Source: an uncultured Bacteroidia bacterium
Lineage (GTDB): Bacteria > Bacteroidota > Bacteroidia > NS11-12g > UBA955
Direction of reading: 5' to 3'
Length of the DNA: 64,000 bases
NCBI GenBank assembly: GCA_938086785.1
Contig: CALKCM010000003.1
Span: 73,930 to 137,929 of the forward strand
The notes under the pieces were generated by a model. The model was not told the DNA's origin and did not search any database. It worked only from the letters and a program-made list of their open reading frames with translations. Positions within the stretch are counted from its first letter, which is position 1; every line of letters starts with the position of its first letter. This document shows, piece by piece, positions 53,715-62,040 of this stretch. A program made the translations under genes and the position numbers.

Positions 53715-53722
53715 ATCTTTGT

Positions 53723-53730
53723 CAAAAATA
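53723..53730 (-). promoter_or_regulatory. -7 promoter box of the multihaem cytochrome
   Basis: TATTTTTG on the minus strand, exact consensus, eight bases before the ATG. Confidence 0.55.
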
Positions 53731-53843
53731 TGTTCTTTAGTTGACTTTTTAATGCTTATTCTTTATACATTTTGGAGCATGTGTTGCTGGTTTTTGGACG
53801 GACTTTAAGGAATTAAAGTAAATCTAAAATGTAAAATGCTGAT

Positions 53844-54761
53844 TTACAGGGAGACGGCTGAAAGAGAGATGAATTTTCGGGCTCTCTCATGCAGTTCTTC
53901 TTCGCTTAGTTGTGCGATGCGTTCGGTGCCAAATTTCTCTACGCAGAAACTGGCGGTTGCACTTCCGTAAACAATGGCTTGTTTCATGGTTTCGAAATCG
54001 GTGGCGTTTTTGCTTGCCATGTATCCTAAAAATCCACCGGCAAATGAATCTCCGGCTCCGGTTGGATCAAACACTTCTTCGAGGGGGAGGGCGGGGCAAA
54101 AGAAAATTTCGTCTTCTTGGCCAAATAATAGGGCGCCATGTTCTCCTTTTTTAATGATGAGGGTTTGTGGCCCCATTTCGCGAATTTTGGCTGCGGCTTT
54201 AACTAAGCTGTATTCTCCGCTGAGCTGTCGTGCTTCTTCGTCGTTAATGGTGAGCACATCTACCATGGTTATTACTTCTTTTAAATCGTCTAGTGCTATA
54301 TCCATCCAAAAGTTCATGGTGTCTAACACGGTTAACTTGGGTTTTTTCTTTAAGCGGTTTAGAGTACTTATTTGAACGGCGGGAGCCAAGTTGCCTAACA
54401 TTACATAATCTGGCTGGGCTAAATGTTCGGGAATAATGGGATCGAAATCGCCCAATACGTTTAGTTCGGTGACCAATGTATCGCGGCTGTTCATATCCAG
54501 GTGATATTTTCCGCTCCAGAAGAAGGACTTTTCGCCTTTTTTAATCTGTACACCGCTGGTATCTATTCCGTCGTTCTTTAGACCGTTCAAGAAATCCATA
54601 TCGAAATCTTCGCCAACTACGGCTACTAGGCCAATGTCTTTGGTTTGTTTTGCTGCTGCTAATGAAATAAAGCTGGCGCTGCCGCCTACTATTTTGCCTG
54701 TTTTTCCGTATGGAGTTTCTATGGCGTCAAAGGCCATGGATCCTATGATTAAAATACTCAT
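53844..54761 (-). CDS. PfkB-family sugar or nucleoside kinase
   Basis: A 305-residue ribokinase-like kinase. The N-terminal GGSASFISLAAAK binding motif (signature 1) and C-terminal DPTGAGDSFAGGFLGYMA (signature 2, with the catalytic Asp in GAGD) are clear. Members phosphorylate ribose, fructose, adenosine or related compounds; I cannot choose. It is separated from the cytochrome gene by 129 bases and there is no clear -7 box upstream, only an A-rich run. Its base composition is similar to the cytochrome and slightly GC-richer than neighbouring genes. Confidence 0.9.
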   Translation of the reverse strand: MSILIIGSMAFDAIETPYGKTGKIVGGSASFISLAAAKQTKDIGLVAVVGEDFDMDFLNGLKNDGIDTSGVQIKKGEKSFFWSGKYHLDMNSRDTLVTELNVLGDFDPIIPEHLAQPDYVMLGNLAPAVQISTLNRLKKKPKLTVLDTMNFWMDIALDDLKEVITMVDVLTINDEEARQLSGEYSLVKAAAKIREMGPQTLIIKKGEHGALLFGQEDEIFFCPALPLEEVFDPTGAGDSFAGGFLGYMASKNATDFETMKQAIVYGSATASFCVEKFGTERIAQLSEEELHERARKFISLSAVSL

Positions 54762-54793
54762 GTTATTCTTTGCAAAAAAAAAGAAAAAAAAGG

Positions 54794-54824
54794 TTGAAAA
54801 GAAATAAAAACTGGTTTACTTTTG
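54794..54824 (+). promoter_or_regulatory. Promoter of tRNA-Asn
   Basis: TTG at 54794-54796, 20 bases, then TACTTTTG followed by C at 54817-54824; the tRNA starts 24 bases later. A complete -33/-7 pair. Confidence 0.7.
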
Positions 54825-54848
54825 CACTCCGTTTCGGCGGAGAAAGAT

Positions 54849-54925
54849 TCCTCAATAGCTCAGTTGGTTAGAGCAACTGACTGTTAATCAGTAGGTCCCT
54901 GGTTCGAGTCCAGGTTGGGGAGCCA
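54849..54925 (+). tRNA. tRNA-Asn(GTT)
   Basis: Cloverleaf with acceptor stem TCCTCAA/TTGGGGA (one T-G pair), D-arm AGCTCAGTTGGTTAGAGC, anticodon loop CTGTTAA with anticodon GTT and T-arm GGTTCGAGTCC. The CCA tail is encoded, unlike tRNA-Gly at 24637. Confidence 0.96.
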
Positions 54926-54931
54926 TTTTAG

Positions 54932-54963
54932 ACAGGAGGTCATTTTGACCTCCTGTTTATTTT
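54932..54963 (+). terminator. Terminator of tRNA-Asn
   Basis: ACAGGAGGTCA (54932-54942) and TGACCTCCTGT (54946-54956) form an 11-base-pair stem with a TTT loop, followed by a T-rich run. Confidence 0.9.
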
Positions 54964-54972
54964 TACTCCTTT

Positions 54973-55134
54973 TTAAAACCTTGCTGGACAACATAATAGA
55001 CTCGATCTGTAGAGTGAAAATGATGTTGCAACTCTCAAAATAGTCGAATTTTCTTGTAAGATTCCAGGAGCGCTTCCAGTTCTCACTCCGAACATATTGT
55101 TTTTTCTTAATTTAAATGTATAATTCTTATCCAT
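54973..55134 (-). pseudogene. Decayed fragment of a T9SS cargo gene
   Basis: A 53-codon minus-strand frame (ATG at 55134, stop at 54973) contains the segment RKNNMFGVRTGSAPGILQEN followed by STILR. This matches the segment KKNNIFGLRTGSAAGISQEN and STILR of the gene at 58971, and the DNA is nearly identical over about 75 bases (around 55032-55108 against 59393-59470). The rest of the copy (signal peptide, most of the domain, sorting signal) is gone. It is a remnant of a third family member. Confidence 0.8.
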
Positions 55135-55143
55135 GATCAAACG

Positions 55144-55290
55144 TTACTTTTTGTAATTGAAATCGTGATTATCCATTCGTTGCATTGCAATTTCTTGTAA
55201 GTCTGTATTTAAACCTGTGTCATTAGCAAAAGTACTTAGATTAACTCCGTAGATGTTATTCAGCTCTTTTATACATGTGCAAGCTTCCTT
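55144..55290 (-). other. In-frame continuation after the Dph6-like stop
   Basis: Directly after the stop of the gene at 55291, and in the same frame, 48 more codons read as a plausible protein segment (CIKELNNIYGVNL and LQEIAMQRMDN) before the next stop. There is no start codon of its own near the beginning. It may be the tail of a once longer gene, or the end of another gene destroyed upstream. I do not recognise it. Confidence 0.4.
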
Positions 55291-56013
55291 TTATTTCGTA
55301 ATTGGCAATAAGTCGCAAAACCAAAACCCCATACTGCTGTCCTTTGAATGGTTCTCTTGTGAGGGTTTTCTATATTCTTTGTATACGTTCTCGCCTCGTT
55401 TAAACTTTACGGGTTCTCTAAAAATGGGTCCATCATAACAAAAGGTATGAAATTCACCATTCTCTCCACAGGGGTCTACTTCCTTTGGTAAGTCATTGAT
55501 AAAATTATCATCAATTTCTCTACCAAGAAAGGATTCATCCAATAAATCAGACGTAACGCATAGAACAACCGCTTTAAAACCCAACTTGATGAATTCTGCA
55601 ATGATTTCTTTGGTATCTTTTTTCCAAAGAGGGAAATGGCCACGTATTCCATGAAGTTTTAATTGCTCCTCTCGGTAAGTCCTTAAATCTTCTAAAAAGA
55701 TATCGCCAAAGCCGCAATCCGTGTATCCTTCAGATTTCAAATTCTTCATGGATAGACTCATTATTTGATTGTACTCGTCCATGGTCGTTTCTTCTGGCAG
55801 TTCAACTGTGTTTGCCGAAAGCCCTATCGATTTGATTTGCTGATCAAGCAAGTCTCGCCGAAGTCCGTGCATGGTTACTCGATTGTGATGAGCATTCATG
55901 GATGTAAGCAGCTTATCAATAGAATATTTGCCTTCTTTTTGAAGTTGATAAAGCGCTAATGATGCATCCTTCCCAGAGCTCCAATTAAAATAGGTTTTTC
56001 GCTTTTGTATCAT
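55291..56013 (-). CDS. Dph6/diphthine-ammonia ligase family ATP pyrophosphatase
   Basis: A 240-residue protein of the adenine nucleotide alpha-hydrolase fold. The PP-loop motif WSSGKDASLAL near residue 11 binds ATP, and GENGEFHTFCYDGP near residue 188 is the signature of the Dph6/MJ0570 family. In archaea and eukaryotes the enzyme amidates diphthine on EF2; bacteria have no diphthamide, so the reaction here is unknown. The ATG at 56013 is used rather than a TTG four codons earlier. An open frame continues for 48 codons after the stop, at 55144-55290. Confidence 0.88.
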   Translation of the reverse strand: MIQKRKTYFNWSSGKDASLALYQLQKEGKYSIDKLLTSMNAHHNRVTMHGLRRDLLDQQIKSIGLSANTVELPEETTMDEYNQIMSLSMKNLKSEGYTDCGFGDIFLEDLRTYREEQLKLHGIRGHFPLWKKDTKEIIAEFIKLGFKAVVLCVTSDLLDESFLGREIDDNFINDLPKEVDPCGENGEFHTFCYDGPIFREPVKFKRGENVYKEYRKPSQENHSKDSSMGFWFCDLLPITK

Positions 56014-56388
56014 GTTTTTTTGCAATTACGATTAGCTAGAGGGCAAAAATCGCTATTATACAGTCGATTTGATTAGAAATATAGGTTTTTATTCTGCATT
56101 CACTTCAATTTTACTCGTTTTAATGGTCTTAGGTACCTTTATGCAATTTAAGATATAAATATCATAAAATAGTTGCTAATACTGCCAAGAGATGGTCTTA
56201 ACGTAATACCTCCATTGTACCTATTTATGAAATTAATTGCTCTTTAATTATTCAGTTAATTGTTTCTTTAGAGTCATCCATAAAACGTTGACTTAATTTT
56301 ATTCACTGTCCGATAAAATTCTTTGAATTCAATACTTTTAAGGCAGGTGTAATGTTTTACTTTTACAGGCGATAAAAGATAAAAAATA
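56014..56388. other. Intergenic region, nothing recognised
   Basis: 375 AT-rich bases between two divergent genes. No open frame with coding character, RNA gene or hairpin terminator was seen. Near the right end TACTTTTA (about 56358-56365) is one base off the -7 consensus and could belong to the gene at 56389. Confidence 0.5.
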
Positions 56389-57405
56389 ATGAAAAAAGTT
56401 TTGTTAACAGGTATATCAGGATATATAGGCCAACATTGTGCTGTTGAATTATTACAGAGTGGCTATGCAGTCAGAGGCTCAGTAAGGAGTTTAGCTAAAA
56501 CAGAAGAAGTTATTAAAGGCATTGTAAAAGGCGGTGTAGATTCTACAGAAAACCTTGAATTTTGCGAGTTGGATTTATTAAAGGATGAGGGTTGGGACAA
56601 AGCCATGGAAGGCTGCGATTATTTATTGCACGTCGCTTCACCCTTCATTACATCTCAACCAAAAAATGAAAATGACTTAATTAAACCAGCGGTTGAAGGA
56701 ACTGCACGCGCATTGATATCAGCAAAAAAGGCTGGTGTCAAAAGAGCAGTACTTACTTCATCCATGGTTTCTATGCTGGGCGATGCGAATGGCTCTATAA
56801 ATGTAAATCAGCGCAGCTGGACCAATACTAAAGCCAAAAATGTATCTGCCTATGCCAAGAGCAAAACCTTAGCAGAAGAGAGTGCGTGGGACTTTATAAA
56901 AAATCAAGAAGGGGAGTCTAAGCTCGAATTGGTTGTGGTAAACCCAGGCCCTGTTTTTGGGCCCACCCTCAATGGAAACTTATCTGGCGAATCCATGACG
57001 ATGTTTAAGGATCTCATTACCGGTAATATGCCCATGTTACCCCAAGCAGCTATTAATATATCTGATGTAAGAGATATCGCAAAAATCCATGTTCAAGCTA
57101 TGGAAAATGACCAAGCCAAGGGCCAACGATTTATTGTAGCCACAGAAACCCCTTTTTCATTTCAGGAAATAGCCCAATTGCTAAAGTCTAATGGATATCC
57201 TAAAATTAGCACAAAAGTGGCACCGAATTTTATGTTGAAATTGATGTCTATTTTTAATAGAGATATAAAAGGCATACGTGCTTTTATTGGCAATACCTAT
57301 AGCGGCGATGTGAGTCATACCTTAAAGACATTTGACTGGAAACCCGTCCCTTTTGATAAAACTATTATAGATACAGCAGCATCCGTAGAGCAAGCCATGA
57401 AATAA
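56389..57405 (+). CDS. NAD(P)-dependent epimerase/reductase, dihydroflavonol reductase-like
   Basis: A 338-residue extended short-chain dehydrogenase. The Rossmann motif TGISGYIGQH (residues 7-16) matches TGxxGxxG; the catalytic Tyr-x3-Lys is YAKSK near residue 165 with a Ser near residue 125 (LTSSMVS); the LLHVASPF and VNPGPVFGP segments resemble the dihydroflavonol-4-reductase/cinnamoyl-CoA reductase group. It should reduce an aldehyde or ketone with NADPH; the substrate is not readable. Flanked by long AT-rich gaps, transcribed alone. Confidence 0.88.
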   Translation: MKKVLLTGISGYIGQHCAVELLQSGYAVRGSVRSLAKTEEVIKGIVKGGVDSTENLEFCELDLLKDEGWDKAMEGCDYLLHVASPFITSQPKNENDLIKPAVEGTARALISAKKAGVKRAVLTSSMVSMLGDANGSINVNQRSWTNTKAKNVSAYAKSKTLAEESAWDFIKNQEGESKLELVVVNPGPVFGPTLNGNLSGESMTMFKDLITGNMPMLPQAAINISDVRDIAKIHVQAMENDQAKGQRFIVATETPFSFQEIAQLLKSNGYPKISTKVAPNFMLKLMSIFNRDIKGIRAFIGNTYSGDVSHTLKTFDWKPVPFDKTIIDTAASVEQAMK

Positions 57406-57576
57406 TGCGTTTTTTATAGAACCGATTCATTCGATTTTCTGTTCTTCTCATCTATTCAACTTCGTTTGTCTTAACGGCTAGATGGAAAATGTCATCTTTA
57501 TGTAGTCTTTTGCCACTAAAACGCATTTAAGGCGCAGACCTTCTTCAAAATCTAAACTTTTATAGGGAGATATGAT

Positions 57577-57584
57577 TAGATTTG
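57577..57584 (+). promoter_or_regulatory. -7 promoter box before a CTG start
   Basis: TAGATTTG, exact consensus, ending five bases before the CTG at 57590. Confidence 0.6.
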
Positions 57585-57589
57585 GTTAA

Positions 57590-58828
57590 CTGAAAAATCA
57601 CCTAATCATATTAACCCTCTATTCGTTTTCAATTTCTCTGGTTTCGCAGACGAGAGCGTCGTTGATCCCAGAGCCAGATTTAGCATATATTCAATCAAAG
57701 AGGCATCCCTCAGGCGCTGCAGATGCAGCCAGCCAAAGCTCATGGTATGAAACCACAGAGATTATAAGACACACTTATCAAAAAGGAGTCTACAGACATC
57801 AACTATTATTTCCTGACACCAATGCTCTCTTTGTTATTCCTTTTACAGGAGGAACCAAAGCCTCACCTATTGTAAATACTTCCTTTGGCAGTGTCTTTGA
57901 CCCCAGAAGTCGTCTATTTGAAATTCATGATATGGGCAAATTATCGCGTTGGAATACGTATTTAGTCGATTCCATTTGGATCTTTTTTCAGTATTTTAGA
58001 TTTAATACGGATACTGCTATGGTAGATACCTTGGTGCTAAGTACCTTTAATAAAGCAGCCATGCAAAAAGGGTTTCCCAGTGAATATGCCGGTGCTGTAA
58101 ATTACAATAGTAGCACAAATACTGTCTTTGGTAGCGGGGTGAAAACGGTAAAAATACCATTAACCAAAGAAATGGAAACTCAGGAGGGAAATAGCATGGC
58201 TATACCTGTAAGCCACACTATTGCCGGTGGAGCTCCCGGAGAAAATTGGTTTGGTACGGCTGTTTCCTATAAACCAGCATATCATAATTACCCATTAAAT
58301 GCCCCCTTTGATACGGTAGCAGACTTTACCCAAGTCAACCAAAATAAAAGCTCCTATGTAAACGCCTTTCGTTTATTGACTTACTTAGATGAATCTAAAT
58401 TTGTAGAAAGCGCGGATATTCCTCCCTTAAATCAATTTGGTTATCGAATATTAAACCATGGCATTGTGGCCTCAAAAGAGCAGCGGTATCGTTTACTGGC
58501 CTCAGATGGAACCCTTGTGGATTATTACTATCCCAGTTTTTACAGCAGCCATCACTTATTTCCTGTAGTTGATGTTCACATCAGTGCAAATAATTTATCT
58601 CGCACATCTAAATCTTCCTTTTTTATTAAAGAAGCCATGCAAAGAGGAGAGTATTTGACTTTTAACGATAAACTCTCCGAGCTTCAACTTATATCCCTAT
58701 CAGGTCAGACTCTTTTTAATCTAAAAAATGTATCTAAACTAAATTCAACAGATATTAAAGAAGGCTTGTACCTCTTAAGGGGAAAATACCAAGGAGCATA
58801 TTTCAGTTCAAAGCTGTTGATTTATTAA
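57590..58828 (+). CDS. Secreted protein with sorting-domain-like C-terminus, CTG start proposed
   Basis: Encodes 412 residues if started at CTG (57590). That start gives a short basic/polar N-terminus and a hydrophobic core (HLIILTLYSFSISLVSQT), a normal signal peptide. The frame has a stop one codon before the CTG and no ATG, GTG or ATT useful in the signal region; the next possible start (TTG at 57662) would lose the signal. The middle resembles the gene at 58971 (FDPRSR, YLVDSI, AMVDTLV), so these are diverged paralogues. The C-terminus (ELQLISLSGQTLFNL ... SSKLLIY) looks like a type A T9SS sorting domain. The function is unknown. Confidence 0.75.
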   Translation: MKNHLIILTLYSFSISLVSQTRASLIPEPDLAYIQSKRHPSGAADAASQSSWYETTEIIRHTYQKGVYRHQLLFPDTNALFVIPFTGGTKASPIVNTSFGSVFDPRSRLFEIHDMGKLSRWNTYLVDSIWIFFQYFRFNTDTAMVDTLVLSTFNKAAMQKGFPSEYAGAVNYNSSTNTVFGSGVKTVKIPLTKEMETQEGNSMAIPVSHTIAGGAPGENWFGTAVSYKPAYHNYPLNAPFDTVADFTQVNQNKSSYVNAFRLLTYLDESKFVESADIPPLNQFGYRILNHGIVASKEQRYRLLASDGTLVDYYYPSFYSSHHLFPVVDVHISANNLSRTSKSSFFIKEAMQRGEYLTFNDKLSELQLISLSGQTLFNLKNVSKLNSTDIKEGLYLLRGKYQGAYFSSKLLIY

Positions 58829-58920
58829 TCTTGGCTGGCCCTTTCTCATGGTTTCTGATTTATAAGAATAACGCTCATGGGGTAGGATTAAAAGCCTATG
58901 TTAAAAGTATAGCACATAAA

Positions 58921-58950
58921 AAAAGGGTTCGTCTTACAGACGAACCCTTT
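58921..58950 (-). terminator. Terminator of the 58971 gene
   Basis: AAAGGGTTCGTCT and AGACGAACCCTTT form a perfect 13-base-pair stem with a TAC loop; T residues follow on the minus strand. Confidence 0.88.
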
Positions 58951-58970
58951 CGTATATTCTTTTAAATGAC

Positions 58971-60302
58971 TTACTTAGAAATCATTAATTTAGTACTTGC
59001 TTTTGCACCATTAGCTTCAACATTTACAAAGTAGATACCAGCCATTAAGTTACTTACTGGAACAACAATAGTATTGTTTCCTGCAGAGACTTCTCTGGTC
59101 ATGCTTTGCGCAACTCTTCCATTGATATCAGTAATTGTAACAATAGCTGCTCCTGCACGTAAAGAAGCAAAGCTTACGTTGGCATCTGTTCCTGCATTAG
59201 ATGGATTAGGATATACTTTAATGCCGCTCAACTCATCTAAAGGATTTGAAGAAACAGAGGTACTTGTAATTTTAATGGAATTATTCCATTGCTGCGCACC
59301 TTCATAAGCATTTCCCGCAATGTACGATTTCCAACCACTACTTTCTTGTCCAAATCTCAACCAACTAAATGTAAAAATGGAATTATTGTATCTCAAAATA
59401 GTCGAATTTTCTTGAGAGATTCCAGCAGCGCTTCCTGTTCTTAATCCAAAAATATTATTTTTCTTATAAATTTCACCTGCAGCTAAGGATATATTCATCA
59501 TTGTATCCCCTTCCGAAACGGGTACCATTTGCTTAAAGTGTACGGTATATGCAAAAATATTTGAACGAGCATCAGTACCAGTTGCATTCACTTGAATGCC
59601 AACGGGTAGGTCAACCAATGAACCAATAAAACCAGTTTGGGCTCCAGCATAGTTTACAGAGTCTGCATCTTCAGCTCTCAGTGGAACTTTAATTGTTTTA
59701 ACAGCTTTGCTATTTTCCATTGTAGTGTAATTAAGGGCATCTCTGTTTGGGTAAGCCAAAACATTTATACCTGTGGTAACTACAAGTCCTGCTCTTCCGA
59801 TACCCTCATTAGGTGTAGTGAAGTACTGAACAACCATGGTGTCTACCACCTCAGTCATTACTCCACCAACCATTGTTGAATCTAGATTTCGAATGTAAAA
59901 TTTAAGGAATTCAATACTATCCACCATGTAGTTGTTGTGTTGACTCAATAAAGGACTTAAACCAAGATATGTGCTATCCTTAGGGTCAAAACTCTGGCCC
60001 ACTACTTGTGTACCAATAGATAATAATTGATCATCATGGAAGACCCATCTTGCATTGGTGTCAAAACTCAAGAAACGCACAGTGTAAGATAGAGCACCCG
60101 CTACATTTTGCTCAAAAGCGTTGGCATAATTGTACCATTCACTCACTGTTAAGGCTGAAGGATCGGAGGCAAATTTAGCATCCACCATGTCTAGCGTGCT
60201 TTGGTCAATTTTTAATTCAGGAATATCTGCACTTGGAATACCTTGTGCAAAAGCTGCACTAGAAATGGCCATCGCAGATAAAAGGTGTACTAATTTTTTC
60301 AT
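58971..60302 (-). CDS. T9SS cargo protein with type A sorting domain
   Basis: Encodes 443 residues. A signal peptide (LVHLLSAMAISSAAFAQG) is followed by a domain of about 340 residues shared with the gene at 57590 and the fragment at 54973, and a C-terminal Por sorting domain starting GIKVYPNPSNAGTD and ending KLMISK (residues about 360-443). The protein should be exported by T9SS and anchored or released. The central domain, with several YMVDSIEF and VVDTMVV segments, is unknown to me. The ATG at 60302 is chosen; eight codons upstream lack a better start. A strong terminator follows. Confidence 0.88.
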   Translation of the reverse strand: MKKLVHLLSAMAISSAAFAQGIPSADIPELKIDQSTLDMVDAKFASDPSALTVSEWYNYANAFEQNVAGALSYTVRFLSFDTNARWVFHDDQLLSIGTQVVGQSFDPKDSTYLGLSPLLSQHNNYMVDSIEFLKFYIRNLDSTMVGGVMTEVVDTMVVQYFTTPNEGIGRAGLVVTTGINVLAYPNRDALNYTTMENSKAVKTIKVPLRAEDADSVNYAGAQTGFIGSLVDLPVGIQVNATGTDARSNIFAYTVHFKQMVPVSEGDTMMNISLAAGEIYKKNNIFGLRTGSAAGISQENSTILRYNNSIFTFSWLRFGQESSGWKSYIAGNAYEGAQQWNNSIKITSTSVSSNPLDELSGIKVYPNPSNAGTDANVSFASLRAGAAIVTITDINGRVAQSMTREVSAGNNTIVVPVSNLMAGIYFVNVEANGAKASTKLMISK

Positions 60303-60411
60303 TTTTAATATATTTATCTTTGCCACAAAGAAAGCTATCCTGCCTTAAAAATAAAAGTATTTCCGGCAACAATTGCAGAATAATGGCATATTTCAAACGT
60401 TAAAGAGTCAA

Positions 60412-61470
60412 TTAGGTGACATTTACTCTCCATTCATGAATATCTGCTCTGGAACCTATACGAATTTCTAAGAGATGTTGCTTAATCTTTTCTGATATTT
60501 TATTCGGTCCATCTGCTGAAACTGCAAACCGTTCGCCTTTAAAACCAAATTCATCAATATTTAATATAGCTGCTGCTGTTCCCGAAATGAAAATTTCATC
60601 CAACGTTCCATTTTTTTGCGCTTCAACCAATTCGTCTACGCTAATTTTACGTTCCTCTACATCAAGTCCCATATCCTTGGCAATTTGTATAACACTGTCT
60701 CTCGTTATGCCCTGTAAAAGCGTGTCTGATTTTTCGGGAGTCACTATTTTTCCGTTGAGCACCAAGAAAATATTAGTGGTTCCGGTTTCTTCCAAATATC
60801 TATGTTCAATGGCATCGGTCCATAGGATTTGATCAAACCCTTCACTTTGAGCTATAGCCGTTGGTTTTAGTGCGGCTGCATAGTTGCCCGCACATTTGGC
60901 ATAACCCGTACCGCCTCTTACTGCACGCGAGTAATCTTCTTCAATTTTAACCTTTAAGGCTTTATTGTAATACGGGCCAACGGGGCAACAGAAGATACAA
61001 AAGGTATAGTTATCCGATGGTTTAACGCCGATGTATGCATCGGTTGCAAACATGTAGGGCCTTATGTATAAGGCACTATTGGGCACATTTGGAACCCATT
61101 TGGAATCTATTTCAATAAGTTTTGTTAAACCATCCATAAAAACATCTTCTGGAAAAGAGGGCATCATCATCCGTTCTGCAGAAACATTTAACCGTCGGGC
61201 ATTGTCTCTGGGTCTAAATAAAGAAATCTCACCTTTTTCGTTAGAGAATGCTTTCATTCCTTCAAAAATGGCTTGTCCGTAATGCAGCGCGCTGGTGGCT
61301 GGATTTAATTGAAAGGCTTCAAAAGATTGGATGCGGGCGTTCTTCCAAACTCCGTCTTCAAAGTCACAAACAAACATATGGTCTGTATAAATTTTACCGA
61401 ACGCGATGTTATTTTGATCGAACGTTGAAATTCTGCTGGCCGTATTTTTGGTAATTGAAATTGGAATCAT
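60412..61470 (-). CDS. ilvE: Branched-chain amino acid aminotransferase
   Basis: A 352-residue class IV PLP transaminase that makes leucine, isoleucine and valine from their 2-oxo acids. The PLP Lys is in GTGYAKCAGNYAA near residue 192; the EETGTTNIF block near residue 247 and ITRDSVIQIAKD near residue 275 match the BCAT2-type (mammalian-like) family. Open frame runs 55 codons upstream through the divergent gene and is not used. A -7 box TACTTTTG lies nine bases before the ATG. The promoter overlaps that of the divergent gene at 61507. Confidence 0.95.
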   Translation of the reverse strand: MIPISITKNTASRISTFDQNNIAFGKIYTDHMFVCDFEDGVWKNARIQSFEAFQLNPATSALHYGQAIFEGMKAFSNEKGEISLFRPRDNARRLNVSAERMMMPSFPEDVFMDGLTKLIEIDSKWVPNVPNSALYIRPYMFATDAYIGVKPSDNYTFCIFCCPVGPYYNKALKVKIEEDYSRAVRGGTGYAKCAGNYAAALKPTAIAQSEGFDQILWTDAIEHRYLEETGTTNIFLVLNGKIVTPEKSDTLLQGITRDSVIQIAKDMGLDVEERKISVDELVEAQKNGTLDEIFISGTAAAILNIDEFGFKGERFAVSADGPNKISEKIKQHLLEIRIGSRADIHEWRVNVT

Positions 61471-61479
61471 GTACTTTCG
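61447..61479 (+). promoter_or_regulatory. Promoter of the 61507 gene
   Basis: TTTG at 61447-61450, 21 bases, then TACTTTCG at 61472-61479 (one base off consensus), 27 bases before the ATG. The -33 element lies inside the start of ilvE. Confidence 0.45.
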
Positions 61480-61487
61480 CAAAAGTA
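61480..61487 (-). promoter_or_regulatory. -7 promoter box of ilvE
   Basis: TACTTTTG on the minus strand, exact consensus, nine bases before the ilvE ATG. It abuts the opposed TACTTTCG box of the divergent gene, so both form one 16-base near-palindrome. Confidence 0.55.
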
Positions 61488-61506
61488 ATTCTTTCGAAAA
61501 TAAATC

Positions 61507-62001
61507 ATGGCAGATGTTGAAAATAAAATCTTGAGTTCCTCGGCCGAAGTATTCAATGCATTGCCGGATGGAGTTTGGGCTATTCCTGCAGATAGTTCTG
61601 TTCCAGTGGGAGTAGAGGGTTCTTATAAAGCTCATTTTTTAATTGCTCTGGATAGCGATGCTGGTGCCTTATGGAACTTAAAAGCTTTTAAGGAATTGAG
61701 AAAATTAATTCAGTCCATGAAAATTAAACGAAAGGCTTTACGTGCCGAGGAGGTGGGTTTCATAAATTTAAAAGACCATTCCTTTGAGCACTTGGCCCAG
61801 TTGATTGATTACACTAAGCCTGAATATTTGATGCTTTTTAGTGCTTCTTGGCCTTTTAAAGAGGTAGAAATAAGGAAGCATGAAACACAAAAAGTGGGCT
61901 CCTTGAATGTTCTTCGACTGCCCGCCTTGGATGAGATTAAGCAAAATATAGATAATAAGCAAAAGACATGGAATAGCATAAAACGTTATTTGGATATGTA
62001 A
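61507..62001 (+). CDS. Hypothetical cytoplasmic protein
   Basis: Encodes 164 residues without signal peptide or membrane helix. A beta-alpha pattern is suggested: EYLMLFSASWPF (strand) and LNVLRLPALDEIKQN (strand-helix) in the second half. This ending loosely resembles the psi (HolD) subunit of DNA polymerase III, but the match is weak and I do not claim it. It is divergent from ilvE with only 36 bases between ATGs. Confidence 0.6.
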   Translation: MADVENKILSSSAEVFNALPDGVWAIPADSSVPVGVEGSYKAHFLIALDSDAGALWNLKAFKELRKLIQSMKIKRKALRAEEVGFINLKDHSFEHLAQLIDYTKPEYLMLFSASWPFKEVEIRKHETQKVGSLNVLRLPALDEIKQNIDNKQKTWNSIKRYLDM

Positions 62002-62040
62002 AAGTGCGTTATTTTATTTTAAATTGTTCTTAAAATAGCG

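Noticed and set aside
57406-57530. Distant inverted repeat AATGCGTTTT/AAAACGCATT
   Set aside because: Ten bases over a 100-base gap in AT-rich DNA; one arm lies at the end of the upstream gene. Likely chance.
61471-61635. 55-codon extension of ilvE
   Set aside because: It crosses the ilvE promoter and the divergent gene; the ATG at 61470 gives a normal N-terminus.
61507-62001. Assignment as DNA polymerase III psi subunit (HolD)
   Set aside because: Only a faint similarity at the C-terminal end; not enough to name the gene.
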